NCBI GenBank assembly: GCA_010356995.1
Contig: ML996691.1
Coordinates: forward strand, 1,310,021-1,374,020
Source: Trichodelitschia bisporula
Lineage: Eukaryota; Ascomycota; Dothideomycetes; Phaeotrichales; Phaeotrichaceae
Reading direction: 5' to 3'
DNA length: 64,000 nt
The notes beneath the pieces were generated by a model, which did no database searches, was not told the origin of the DNA, and was given only the letters and a program-made list of their open reading frames with translations. Of the stretch, positions 11,638 to 20,786 are shown piece after piece. The position numbers and the translations under genes are program-made. Positions within the stretch are counted from its first letter, which is position 1; the number at the start of each line of letters is the position of its first letter.

Positions 11638-12938
11638 CCGCTTGAGGAGAATCGATGCGAACGAAAACGGGGATCAGAAATACGTCTTTGCTCTCGCTGG
11701 AAATACAATAGAAAGCGTAAGTGCTTGCGGTGGACATCATGAAAAGGGTCGAAGTCAGGTTGCCGCCATCGTCTCTCTGAAACTTCATTGAGACGCTTAA
11801 ACCTCGACTGCGGAAGGCAAAAAGTCCAGTTTCCTCGCCCACACAGCAGCTCGAACTAACACGGGCAATAGGACAAGGAGACTAAGTGGGGGGATGCAAG
11901 GGCATGCACTGTTCCAAGCCAGTCAGTGCGGATCGACCAGACATCCGGCCCTCTATTGTAGATGACACGCAGCACGCGACAGCGGAAGGGACGGGTGGGT
12001 GCGGTAGATGGACGGGGAGTCCTTGAGGTAGCGAGGACTACGGGCAAAATGTGGAGCGGTACGATGGACGGAGGGGTGGGATAGTGCGGGGTAATGGAGT
12101 GAGGGAGGTGAGCGAAATCGACGCGGAATCGGAGTCCGAAGCCCTGGCGAGCCTGGCCGATACCCCGTCCCTCCCGCCACCTGCTGCATATCTGCCTCGA
12201 AGCCACCAGTGCCAGGCAGGCGAGCAGTGGTCAACGGTCGACTCTGCGATGCATTAACAGAGGTTGAGCAGCACGTGTAGCGGGTGTAGTCGCAAGGTGT
12301 GCCGTGTTGGGGAAAGCGCCGATTCAGCAATCTGCGATGCCGGGAGTGATAGATGGACTTTGATTGCGGTACACACGCCGCCTTGGATTGTCGACGATTA
12401 ATGGGTCGAAGCGTATGCATAGCTATAGTAGATACATCCGTATACAGCCAGTAAAAGACTGGCGCTAAATAGCTGGTCAGCCTTCGGGGATAGCAGTTGG
12501 CTCCGTGGGTGTCCATTCCGATAGTAATGGTCAGGTTTAACATAGCATAAGCTGCCCTCTGCCGTATTTTCTCAAGGCCAGTCTTGCCGTCATGGAAGGA
12601 CAGATAGGGAAAATACGAGTGGGAATAGTGGCGGTGAAAGCCTTGGTTCTGTACTATACAGATTGATCTTGGATCTGATAGGCAGTAATGACTGTCTAAG
12701 TGAAATGGAACTTCTTAAGGGCAAGCAGCTTCAGCGCAGTTCAAAAGAAACGGATGCTTGAGGGTTGCTGTCGTTTGAGTTCGCTTCAGACGCGAGATGC
12801 TTCAGATGTTTCGAGAGAGGTGCAGTCAGGACTTCCGATGGCCCATCGCCAAGACTGTTCCCGTGACTTCGGAATCGGAAGCTCAGCGGCGAAGTCAGGA
12901 CCCGGAGCAACTATTCCCCGCCCCCGCCATCTGTCGGG
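11637..12938. other. Intergenic region upstream of the transcription factor and U6 genes
   Basis: About 1.3 kb without a supportable protein gene; ORFs here lack codon bias, motifs and plausible splice structure. It separates the start of the minus-strand regulator from the plus-strand U6 gene, so it probably holds the regulator's promoter. Confidence 0.6.
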
Positions 12939-12946
12939 TATAAGAG
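12939..12946 (+). promoter_or_regulatory. TATA element of the U6 gene
   Basis: TATAAGAG lies about 35-40 bases before the predicted U6 5' end, the place expected for the TATA element of a fungal RNA polymerase III U6 promoter. Confidence 0.7.
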
Positions 12947-12978
12947 CGTGTCCTCCCCCAAACCCTCTTCTTCTCCTC

Positions 12979-13077
12979 GCCTTCGGGCATTTGGTCAATT
13001 TGAAACGATACAGAGAAGATTAGCATGGCCCCTGCACTAAGGATGACACGCTCAATCAAAGAGAAGCTCCAAGTTTT
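12979..13077 (+). ncRNA. U6 spliceosomal snRNA
   Basis: Catalytic snRNA of the spliceosome. The 5' stem-loop GCC-UUCG-GGC is at 12979-12988. It is followed by TTGAAACGATACAGAGAAG with the invariant ACAGAGA box at 13010-13016, which pairs with the 5' splice site. Next come TTAGCATGGCCCCTGC (AGC catalytic triad and U4-pairing region) and AAGGATGACACGC (U4 stem and internal stem-loop). A T6 run ends the transcript. The length of about 99 nt matches fungal U6, and no mRNA-type intron is present, unlike in some yeasts. The exact 5' end may differ by a few bases. No other snRNA gene was seen in the window. Confidence 0.96.
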
Positions 13078-13079
13078 TT
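13074..13079 (+). terminator. RNA polymerase III terminator of U6
   Basis: Six consecutive T residues directly after the U6 sequence, the standard Pol III termination signal. Confidence 0.85.
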
Positions 13080-13652
13080 CATCGCTCGCTTTTGCAATGC
13101 AGGAGCGCGAAGAAGATACAGAGCTGCCGATGTTGTGTACCTGTTAGTGAAATCGGGACCTGTATGACGAGGATGTGAAGCGGAATCAAGATGCTCGCAA
13201 GTAGAGAGCCACAAAGCAGAGCGTGTCCTCGCGTGTCTGGCAATAGACTTGGACTCGGTCGCGTTGAATATGCTCGTAAGACGCGTCTATCGCTCTAGAT
13301 ACATATCTCTGGGAATTCCTTCAGCTTGCCGTTCCAGTCTTACAAGTGCCAGTTTGGCATGTCGGTCGTCCTCCTCGTATCCATCACCAGCACCCCTACT
13401 GGTGCTCAAATGAACCCTCGTCCCCAGCGTGCCTGAATTACACACGACTCACCCACCCTCTACCTTCGTGACTGTCTCCATCGCCGGAGCCGCGTGCCGC
13501 CAAGTTGAGCTCCACCGCGTCTCCGCCCCTTGTCTGCTATCCCGCCATACGCGCCAAGCGCCCCTTGGCATCCATCAGCCAGCCTGTCCTCTCCAGCTCA
13601 GCATCAAAGACCACAGCTCCAAACACCCCACCCCAATCCCACCACCAGCACC
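13080..13652. other. Intergenic region between U6 and OST3
   Basis: Holds the U6 downstream flank and the OST3 promoter and leader, which becomes C-rich from about 13430. I looked for a downstream B box (GGTTCGAANCC-like), as some fungal U6 genes have, and found no clear one. Confidence 0.5.
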
Positions 13653-14762
13653 ATGCTCTCCCTCCGCATCCTCAGCGCCCTGCTGCTGCCCCTCGCGGCC
13701 CTAGCCGCCAAACCATCCGGCGACCGCTTCGCCGACTTCCACACCAAGCCGCAGCCCCTCAAGCTCGACGACACCAAATACACCTCGCTCACCACCGCCC
13801 CGCGCGATTACTCCAGCATCGTCCTGCTCACAGCCATGGACCCGCGCATCGGCTGCGTCGCATGCCAGGCCTTCGCGCCGGAATGGGATTTGCTCGCCCG
13901 GAGCTGGCAGAAGGGGGATAAGCAGGGCAAGGGCCGGGTGGTGTTCGGCACGCTCGACTTTGCGGATGGGAAGGCGACGTTTCAGTCGGTATGTTGGGAT
14001 GATTGGGGTTGATGGGTGGGGCTGATGGGAACAGTTGATGCTGCAACATGCGCCGGTCCTGCTGCTCTTCCGCCCGACGAAGGGCCCGGATGCGGTGCCT
14101 GATCCGTCGCCCGTGCGGCTGGACTTTGCGACTGGGTATGTGTCGCCTCACTTGTGGGGATGCGAACTGACGAGCTAGATCTCAATCCGCGGAGTCGATC
14201 CACGCGTGGCTGAGCCGGCATCTGCCCGAGGGACCGCGGCCGCGCGTCGTGCGCCCTGTGAACTACATGCGCATCGGGATGATCACACTTCTGGCTCTCG
14301 GGACCGTCAGCGCCATTTCCGTGGCCGGCCCGTACATCCTGCCGCTGATCCAGAACCGCAATCTCTGGGCTGCGCTGAGCTTGATCGCCGTGCTCATGTT
14401 TACGAGCGGGCATATGTTCAATCACATCCGTAAGACGCCGTATGTGTCTGGGGATGGGCGGGGGGGGATTAGTTACTTTGCCGGGGGCTTTCAGAACCAG
14501 TTTGGGCTGGAGACGCAGATTGTGGCTGCTATTTGTGGGTGTTTCTTGAAATGGGTTGGGGTTTTGCTAACGGGTGGCAGATGGCGTGCTTGCCTTCTCC
14601 GCCATCACCCTCGCGACCAAGGTGCCGCGCATTGCCGACGAGCGCATCCAGGGCTTTGCCGTGTTTACCTGGGCGGGCATCATGTATCTGATGTACAGCT
14701 TCCTGCTCAGCGTGTTCCGCTTCAAGAACGGCGGGTACCCGTTCCACCTGCCCCCGTTTTAG
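13653..14762 (+). CDS. OST3: OST3/OST6 family oligosaccharyltransferase subunit
   Basis: ER-membrane subunit of oligosaccharyltransferase. Its lumenal thioredoxin-like domain aids N-glycosylation of acceptor sites through transient mixed disulfides. Exons: 13653-13988, 14035-14135, 14179-14534, 14581-14762; 324 aa, close to the yeast proteins. Introns are 43-46 nt. A signal peptide (LLLPLAALAA) is followed by the lumenal domain with active-site GCVAC (Cys68, Cys71). Four transmembrane segments follow: MITLLALGTVSAISVAG, LWAALSLIAVLMF, a segment starting at IVAAIYGVLAF that spans the last intron, and IMYLMYSFLLSVF. The ATG at 13653 is chosen because it gives the signal peptide at the N-terminus; an in-frame upstream ATG at 13530 would bury it behind 41 low-complexity residues. 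Confidence 0.93.
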
Positions 14763-14992
14763 ACAGGACTAGATGTGGGATGGAAAAAGTGCATCGCGAC
14801 GAGCGTGTATCATATGGATTTTGCATCGGCGTTGCGAAGATGTTGGGATTAGGAGTATCAAAAGGGGTTATTTGCTGCGTATTGTGCTGCTTGTGATTTT
14901 GGGTGTAGTATTTTGCCTCTTGACGGCCTCATGCGAGGACGCCCCTGACTGCTGACTATACAGGTAAACCGTTATCCACACCAGGCCACCCA

Positions 14993-15502
14993 CTACTCAT
15001 CCACCGGCTCCTCTCCTCTTGCCACAAGGCGCCTCGCATTCTCCCCCTCTCCTCTAACCACAAGACGTCTCGCATTCGCGCCCCGCGCCCAATTCCGATC
15101 AAGACCGAAAATCAACATAAACGACGCAACGACATACTCTCTCAGCACAACAAGCACATTCCCCCTCCTCCTCAGCTGCGTCAGCTGTTCCTCATCGGTG
15201 GCAGTCCAAGACGATGCATCTGGTGGAGACGGTTCGAGGTAGTCCCACTCTGGAAAAGCAGGTGAAGAGGGCGGGAAGAACGGTGTCGTCGGTGGTGTGC
15301 ACGAGATGCGGTCGAGCTTGTTCCAGTCTAGCAACGGGGAGGGAATTGGTCTGTCCGAGTCCGAGAGGAAGGTCGAGTCGAGGAGGGGGGATGTGGCGGT
15401 TCCGCTGAAGGAGTGGAGGAGCTCCTTTGTTTCTTTTTCTTTTTTTTTGCGTTCGCGCCAGCGTTGGCGTGGGGGGGCGGTGGGGATTGGATCCGTGGAC
15501 AT
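14993..15502 (-). CDS. Hypothetical protein with duplicated C-terminal segment
   Basis: Single-exon ORF of 169 aa, not recognised. It begins with a basic, Lys/Arg/Glu-rich stretch (RQRWRERKKKEKE), has a Pro/Ser-rich middle, then a hydrophobic segment (VVLREYVVASFMLIFGL) that could be a C-terminal membrane anchor or amphipathic helix. The last part is a short tandem duplication, ANARRLVVRGEGE then NARRLVARGEE. It lies between OST3 (convergent, 230 bases away) and the desaturase (same strand). It could be a real lineage-specific gene or a fortuitous ORF. Confidence 0.45.
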   Translation of the reverse strand: MSTDPIPTAPPRQRWRERKKKEKETKELLHSFSGTATSPLLDSTFLSDSDRPIPSPLLDWNKLDRISCTPPTTPFFPPSSPAFPEWDYLEPSPPDASSWTATDEEQLTQLRRRGNVLVVLREYVVASFMLIFGLDRNWARGANARRLVVRGEGENARRLVARGEEPVDE

Positions 15503-15733
15503 TGTACAAGAGGTACGAGGTAGGTCGTAAACCGTATAGTGGAGATGTGGACGAGGTTGAGGCTTGATGCTTCGCAGGGTGGTGTGTACACACCCCCTTC
15601 TACCTTCAAATGCACCTATTTACCGCCCACCATGTCACACTTCGTCACTCACCGACAAACGCACCATATGCCATCCAAACGCCGCATTCACCCTAAACCA
15701 GCCGCTCTAAGATCGATCATGCAAAGCAAACAA

Positions 15734-17423
15734 CTACAACGGCACCTCCCCCTTCTCAACCGACACCCGCTTACACTCCGCCAGTATCTTAGCCTGCCGC
15801 GCCACATCCCCCAACCTGCCAATAACACGGCCATTCCCCTCCACAAACCCATAAAGCGCATACGGAATCCCCACCTCCTTACAAAACTCCTGCACCAACG
15901 CTTGAGTCCTTCTCAAGTTATGCCTCGGAATGCGCGGAAACAGATGGTGCACGGCCTGGAACTGCAATCCGCCGTGGAAGAAGTCGAGCCAGGGGGGGCA
16001 CTCGATGTCCATGGTCGTGCGGAGCATTTTCTGGACGAAGGATTCGGAGGGCCCGAGGTCGGCGGTGCTCATTGCGAAGTGGCTGAGGGTGATTTGGGCG
16101 TGGACGGGCATGGTTACCATGTGGCTGATGAGGAGGTAGGTGAGGCGCGTGCTGTTGTCTGGTAGACTGCGGTAGAGAATCCCGTAGCCGAACCAGGTCC
16201 AGAAGAAGACATGCCCGGTAATCTCGAACCAGCGGTGCCACCACGCGGGGCCGCGCTTGGGCGCCTGCCCGCCCAGGAGATAAACCCAGCTCAAGCGGTA
16301 GAGATTGAAGCGGCCGAAGAGGAGGACGGGGTAGTAAAGGTAGTGCTGTGCGCGGAGTGTGACGCGGGCCACAGCGTCATAGGTCATGATTTTGTCGTAG
16401 TAGGTCGAGCGGAGGGAGAGCAGGAAGCGGTGCGAGACGGCAAAGAAGGGCATGTGTTGGATGTCCGGGTCGTGGTCGGGCGAGTTTGTGACAATGTGGT
16501 GCACGTTGTGGTTGTGTTTCCACCAGCCGAGACTGAGACCGCCGAGATAGTCGGCGATGACGATGCCGATTATGGTGTCGAGCGTGAAGGAGTGCGTTAT
16601 GCCCATGTGTCCTGCGTCGTGCGCGGAGAAGACGAGTTGGTGCCAGAACATGCCGAGGAAGGCGGCGGAGGTCTTGTACCACCCGATGTTGAGGAAGTAG
16701 AGACAGCTGGCGAGGAGCAGCGTGTACCGCGTGCACTCTATTAGGTAGTCGGTGTAGTTGCACTGGTACAATCCCGCGTCTTTAATTCGCTGGCCGAGCT
16801 CGCGGTACTTCCGCACGATGTCGTCTTGCACCTCCGGTTCGAGCGGCGGGTACATCGATTTGTCGAGTTTGATTTCCTCCCGCGTCCACACGTCGATATG
16901 CGACATCCTGGAATCCTCGTCCAGCGCGACCGACGAAATCGACGACGACCGACTGTACCCGCCCTTACGTTGGCGCAATTCGGAAGATGGATCCACAGGA
17001 TCAAACACCGGCGACGGGTCCTGCGAGCTCGCACTCTCCGCCTCAACCCCCTCATCCACAACCTCAACATCGCGCGGACGAAACTTGCCCCCCTGTATCG
17101 GCGGCACGAAATTAACCCAGCGCCCCTCAACGCGCCCAATTTTATACGAATTCATGCGCTGTCGCGCCTCGGGGGAATGTAGCCTGGGACATCAGCCGAG
17201 AACGAAACAAAGGAAAGCAGACATACGCGTTGACTTCGTCCGTAGCGTCGCGGCCGACCATGTGCAAGATAGCCTTGTCGCCGCCCGGGTGGAACGGGCG
17301 CCATGCATCGGCCTTAAGGACATAACTATCGAGAATAATGATTGCGTGCCCGTCTGCGATGAGGGCTTCGATTTCGCGGCGGGGGAGGACGGGGAGCGAG
17401 CGGTGGGGGGCGGGGGGAGGCAT
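15734..17423 (-). CDS. Cytochrome-b5-fused sphingolipid delta-8 desaturase
   Basis: ER desaturase that introduces the delta-8 double bond into the long-chain base of ceramides destined for glucosylceramide, a mould lipid absent from baker's yeast. Exons: 17227-17423 and 15734-17183 (intron 43 nt); 548 aa. The N-terminal cytochrome b5 domain carries the haem-binding WRPFHPGGDK (HPGG at residues 45-48); the exon junction restores DATDEVNALHSPEA. An acidic/Ser-rich linker leads to the desaturase domain with His boxes HDAGH (about 254), HNVHH (about 290) and QAVHH (about 477). The Q replacing the first His of box 3 is the front-end desaturase signature. The frame is open upstream to 17690, but the ATG at 17421-17423 directly precedes the b5 domain and is preferred. 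Delta-8 rather than another front-end desaturase is inferred from overall resemblance. Confidence 0.92.
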
Positions 17424-18002
17424 TGTGTAGTTTTGGACGGAGTGGAGGCGGCTATAGAGCCATTGGGGGTTCTTGGGAGGTAATTGGGGTGTTTGCGGGT
17501 TCTGAGCGAGGGTGTTGGGTTTAAAGGAGAGGACAGCGGAGCAGCGGCATGTACCGATCCGCCTTGTGATGTTGTCGAGGTGGAGCTCAAGCGGCGAGGG
17601 ATTAACGTTTGGCCCGAGGCTGGCTGGGCCTGACCTTTTCCACGTGCTTGAAGGGTTGGGACAGTGTCGCTTCACCATGATTTTCTTCACGCACTCAACC
17701 TCTGCTCAACTTCGACTTTCAGCATCCAACAAGCATCAAAGGCACTTTTCAACCTACAAATGGCTGAGAGAACCCCCTCTCCCCCTCCTAAGACGAGCGT
17801 TAAGAACTGAAGATGCAGAGTGCAGGTCCGCCTCGACTCATCCCTCTCTTCGAGCAAGTGCTCTCCCGACGACAAAGGCGCCGACGTACCCTTAACGCAG
17901 CTTTCCAAGCTTGTGGAATAGCCGAGCTGCGTAGTTCTCCTTTGTTTCTTTACGAAGTTGAGGTCTTCCGAGGCCTTTTGGACGAAGGAGGAAGGCGGAC
18001 AA

Positions 18003-18135
18003 CGAGAGCTTATCCCATGGGTTTTCATATTTGCTACCTGTACACCGTCTGTAGAGAGCTGGTGGCCAATGCCTTCAGCTCTCTCTTGACGGTGTACAGT
18101 CAACGAATATGAAAACTCAGGGGATGAGCTCTTTG
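18003..18135. repeat. Fold-back (MITE-like) element inside repeat A copy 2
   Basis: Imperfect inverted repeat with arms of about 55 bases around a short loop (about 18061-18075). Left arm features GGGTTTTCATAT and CTGTACACCGTC; the right arm carries their complements GACGGTGTACAG and ATATGAAAAC. It is absent from the matching place in repeat A copy 1. No coding capacity. Confidence 0.75.
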
Positions 18136-18399
18136 AACAAGCCAAGCTTGTCCCGCTGATATGGCGGAACAGGTGTCCGTCCCAGACGCCCCTCAGGTTG
18201 TCGTCGTTGTATATTTCAATGAGGCCTAGCGATGGCCTTTGAGCTGACCGGCTATGTATCGACACTTCCGAATCATGCCTGGTCGCTAAGCACGCCGTTG
18301 AATTAGTCGTCGACCGCTTTGGCTTTCTCTACGAACGGGGCACAGTTGAGGCGCATGCTGTAGTAGGCGCAGAGAGCCATGGCTTCAGCAGGGCTTCAT

Positions 18400-18595
18400 A
18401 CCTGCGCTATGGTTTGGCTGTCAGAAGTGGAAGCTTTGTCCGTTTTTCCCTTGTCCCCTCATTGAGGGTGGTGATGGCATCTGCCTAGAGTCCCAAGTTC
18501 TCTGACAGATGCCATCACCGCAGCCCTCAGTGAGGAGCGAATGGAAAGACTGACAAAGCTTCTACCTCCGAGAACCAAACCGTCGATCGGCATTG
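18400..18595. repeat. Second fold-back element inside repeat A copy 2
   Basis: Arms of about 80 bases. The left arm holds GGTTTGG, GAAGCTTTGTC and GGTGATGGCATCTG; the right arm holds CAGATGCCATCACC, GACAAAGCTTC and CCAAACC in mirrored order. The spacer is about 17 bases. Missing from repeat A copy 1, so it is probably a later insertion. Different in sequence from the neighbour at 18003-18135. Confidence 0.78.
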
Positions 18596-19345
18596 TGGTT
18601 GAGTTCTTTCCGCTTCCCGAGGGGTGTGAGCGTTTGTGTAAATAGCTCCATGGGCTTTGAGTTTGATTCGGTATGTGATATAACCACAGCTATTGTCCCA
18701 ATGCGAGCGGGGCTATCCCCTCACCTGGCTACTTATGCGCATCATGGCCAACAGCTATAGTTCTTTCGCGTGCCGACTCAGAGCCAAAGCCCATGGCGGT
18801 TTTCTACACAAGTGCTTGCACTCCTTCGACGTAAAGGAACCCGGGAAATCTTCATGGACTAAGGTTATAGGGAGGATCTACTTCGCTGCTGCAGGCCAGG
18901 GTTAATGAAGGAACTCTGTACTGAACTTGCTTTGTACGGTCACTTTAGTATGAACCGAATGGCAGCTTCCTTCCTTCAAGTCCCCCTCAAAAAAAATCTT
19001 TACTCTCGTAAAGGGCAGCTAGCGTCGTGGTCGCAAGCCCTTGCCGACTTCGAGAATGTGGTGTCCGAGTTGAAGCTTGTTCGTGTCCTACAGCGGCTGC
19101 ACACATGATGATTCTAGAATCCGAACTTTCTAATGCTCGATCACGCCGTATCCGGCATATGAATCTGCTAGTAACCAAGTTCTTCCTGGTTGCCTGAGCA
19201 TGGCGACGAGGAGATCCAAACTGCCACGCCTGGTGAGGGTAAACAACTTGAAGGTCAGAAGTGTAAAGTCGCGGCCGCGCGCTCTGCAAAACCAGCTAGC
19301 AGAGGAAGCAACGACTTTTCCCGGTGGTGCCTGTCCCGAAGAGTA

Positions 19346-20187
19346 GCACGAGACGACTCCGGCGCTTCACTCGCTACCCGCACTTCTCCGCCCTACGGTA
19401 TCCATTCCATTCCCAACTAACCATCACCCTCTCCCAACCCCTCAAACACCCGTCCCATAGAACCAATTCCGCCCCTCCCATCCCCCCCTCCCCCGCCTCG
19501 CCCCTCCCACGCACAAGGCTGACCCCAAGACCTAGCCTCGCCGTCTTACCCAACCCCCAAGCACCCAAACCCTTCTCCCCTAACCGACAAGCATAACATC
19601 CCCCGATACCCCCCAAATCAAGCACCCATCTCCTCGCCCGCGCGGGGTAGACGCGAATCACGCAACGGCCCTATCCTTCGCCGCATCATCGCGCTTCCAG
19701 CCCTACCCTACCGCCAGCCCTAGCGCAGGGAATACGTGGTCGAGGGCTGGTTCTAGCGTGCCTGGCCGGTGGTGGGCCACGAGGGCTTGCGGCGCGGTCG
19801 TTGAGTGGGCTTGGCTCACCGCTGGGTCTGTGTGCGGACGAGCCGAGGCTGGCNNNNNNNNNNNNNNNNNNNNNNNNNNNNNNNNNNNNNNNNGAGCGGG
19901 GCGGGGCGGGGCGGGGCGGGGCGGAGGGGCGAGGGAAGGCGGTCAGCCTTGCTAGAACTACAGATGTAGTCGACCATCGCAGCGGAACAACGCAAGTAAC
20001 TCGAACTGCGTATCGAGATGACCGCGGACGTATCGTCCATTTGGAATCTGCCCGCTATAGATGCGGGTGTCACGATCCCGTCTACCGCTCGCCTCTTGCG
20101 CGTTACCGGCGCGATCGTTGTTTCGCGTGTACTGCCTTTGATGATACCCCCCGGGTTGGTGCCGTGTTTCTACGCTTGGCGGGACGT
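19346..20187. other. Low-complexity intergenic DNA around an assembly gap
   Basis: A C-rich stretch (about 19420-19620) is followed by the N gap and then by GGGGC-type pentamers. No gene seen. The 120 bases on each side of the gap are strongly G-rich on the plus strand, a composition that often stops sequencing or assembly. Confidence 0.6.
19854..19893. other. Assembly gap (40 N)
   Basis: Forty N bases, directly followed by (GGGGC)n-like repeats at 19896-19923. The true length of missing sequence is unknown. Confidence 0.99.
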
Positions 20188-20590
20188 CGAGGCCGGTGAT
20201 GCAGACATGAAGAAAGAGCATTGCTGGTCGGTAAGGAATAGGGCGCACTTGATGTAATGTGCGCATGATGGGAGGAAGGAGCATCGGAGGACAGTCGCCA
20301 CATCGTGTATTTAGTCTCGAGCTTCTCTGAACCTCTTCCCTTCTCTTCTCTGAACCTCTTCTCTTCTCTTCTCTTCTCTTCTCTTCTTTGTGTTCCATCA
20401 ACTCTTCACTTGACGCCATAGCCTTTTGCACTTGTCGGGCCTACTCTTCTATTAGTCGATATCTCGGCCTCCTCTCCCTTATAGACGTCGGGTCGATACC
20501 GAGTCAACCGTCACTCGGGCTCCGTATCCGCCCTTAGAATCAAGAACACCATTGGGGCGCCATTATGATCAGGTATGATACAGTATCTAT
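20188..20590 (+). repeat. Dispersed repeat B, copy 1
   Basis: Shares with 38130-38410 the ordered blocks TGCAGAC, GCGCATGATGGGAG-AAGGAGCAT, CGCCACATCGTGTATTTAGTCTCGAG, a CTCTTCT-rich tract, a CTTCACTT-GCC-TAGCC-TTTGC block and CCTAC-TTATTAGT. A third, shorter copy is at 35310-35460. The pyrimidine tract contains about eight TTCTC units (20350-20390). Layout (upstream unique block, T/C tract, AT-poor tail) is compatible with a decayed solo-LTR-like or other transposon remnant, but no ends or target duplication could be fixed. Old and diverged. Confidence 0.6.
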
Positions 20591-20786
20591 TCCCCATCAT
20601 CCTACATCGTGTACATACGATACACATACACATTCACATATTTTCCAATCCTCATGCCCCCCACCATGCAATATATGCCCAATGCAGCGATCGTGCGGCG
20701 TATCGTCGCCGAACCCGAAAAGAAAAAAGCGAGTGGTATCGTGAAGCATAACCATAACCAAGCAAAACGCTCATCTCATCTCATCC

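Larger units (their letters stand above)
17716..19345 (+). repeat. Dispersed repeat A, copy 2 (interrupted by insertions)
   Basis: Collinear with 4660-5290 but much longer. The block between GAGCAAGTGCTC and GTCGTCGTTGTAT is expanded by about 330 bases, including one fold-back (about 18003-18135). A second fold-back (about 18400-18595) lies between the conserved blocks ending GGCGCAGA and starting TTGAGTTCTT. A third expansion lies between GCTATTGTCCCAATGCGAGC and GTAAAGTCGCGGCCGCG. The simplest reading is that copy 2 received nested insertions after the two copies separated. It begins about 290 bases upstream of the desaturase start and may overlap that promoter. Confidence 0.75.

Noticed and set aside
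17687-18265. 192-codon ORF on the minus strand within repeat A copy 2
   Set aside because: Runs through a fold-back element and several repeat blocks and has no counterpart in copy 1, so it is a by-product of the repeats.
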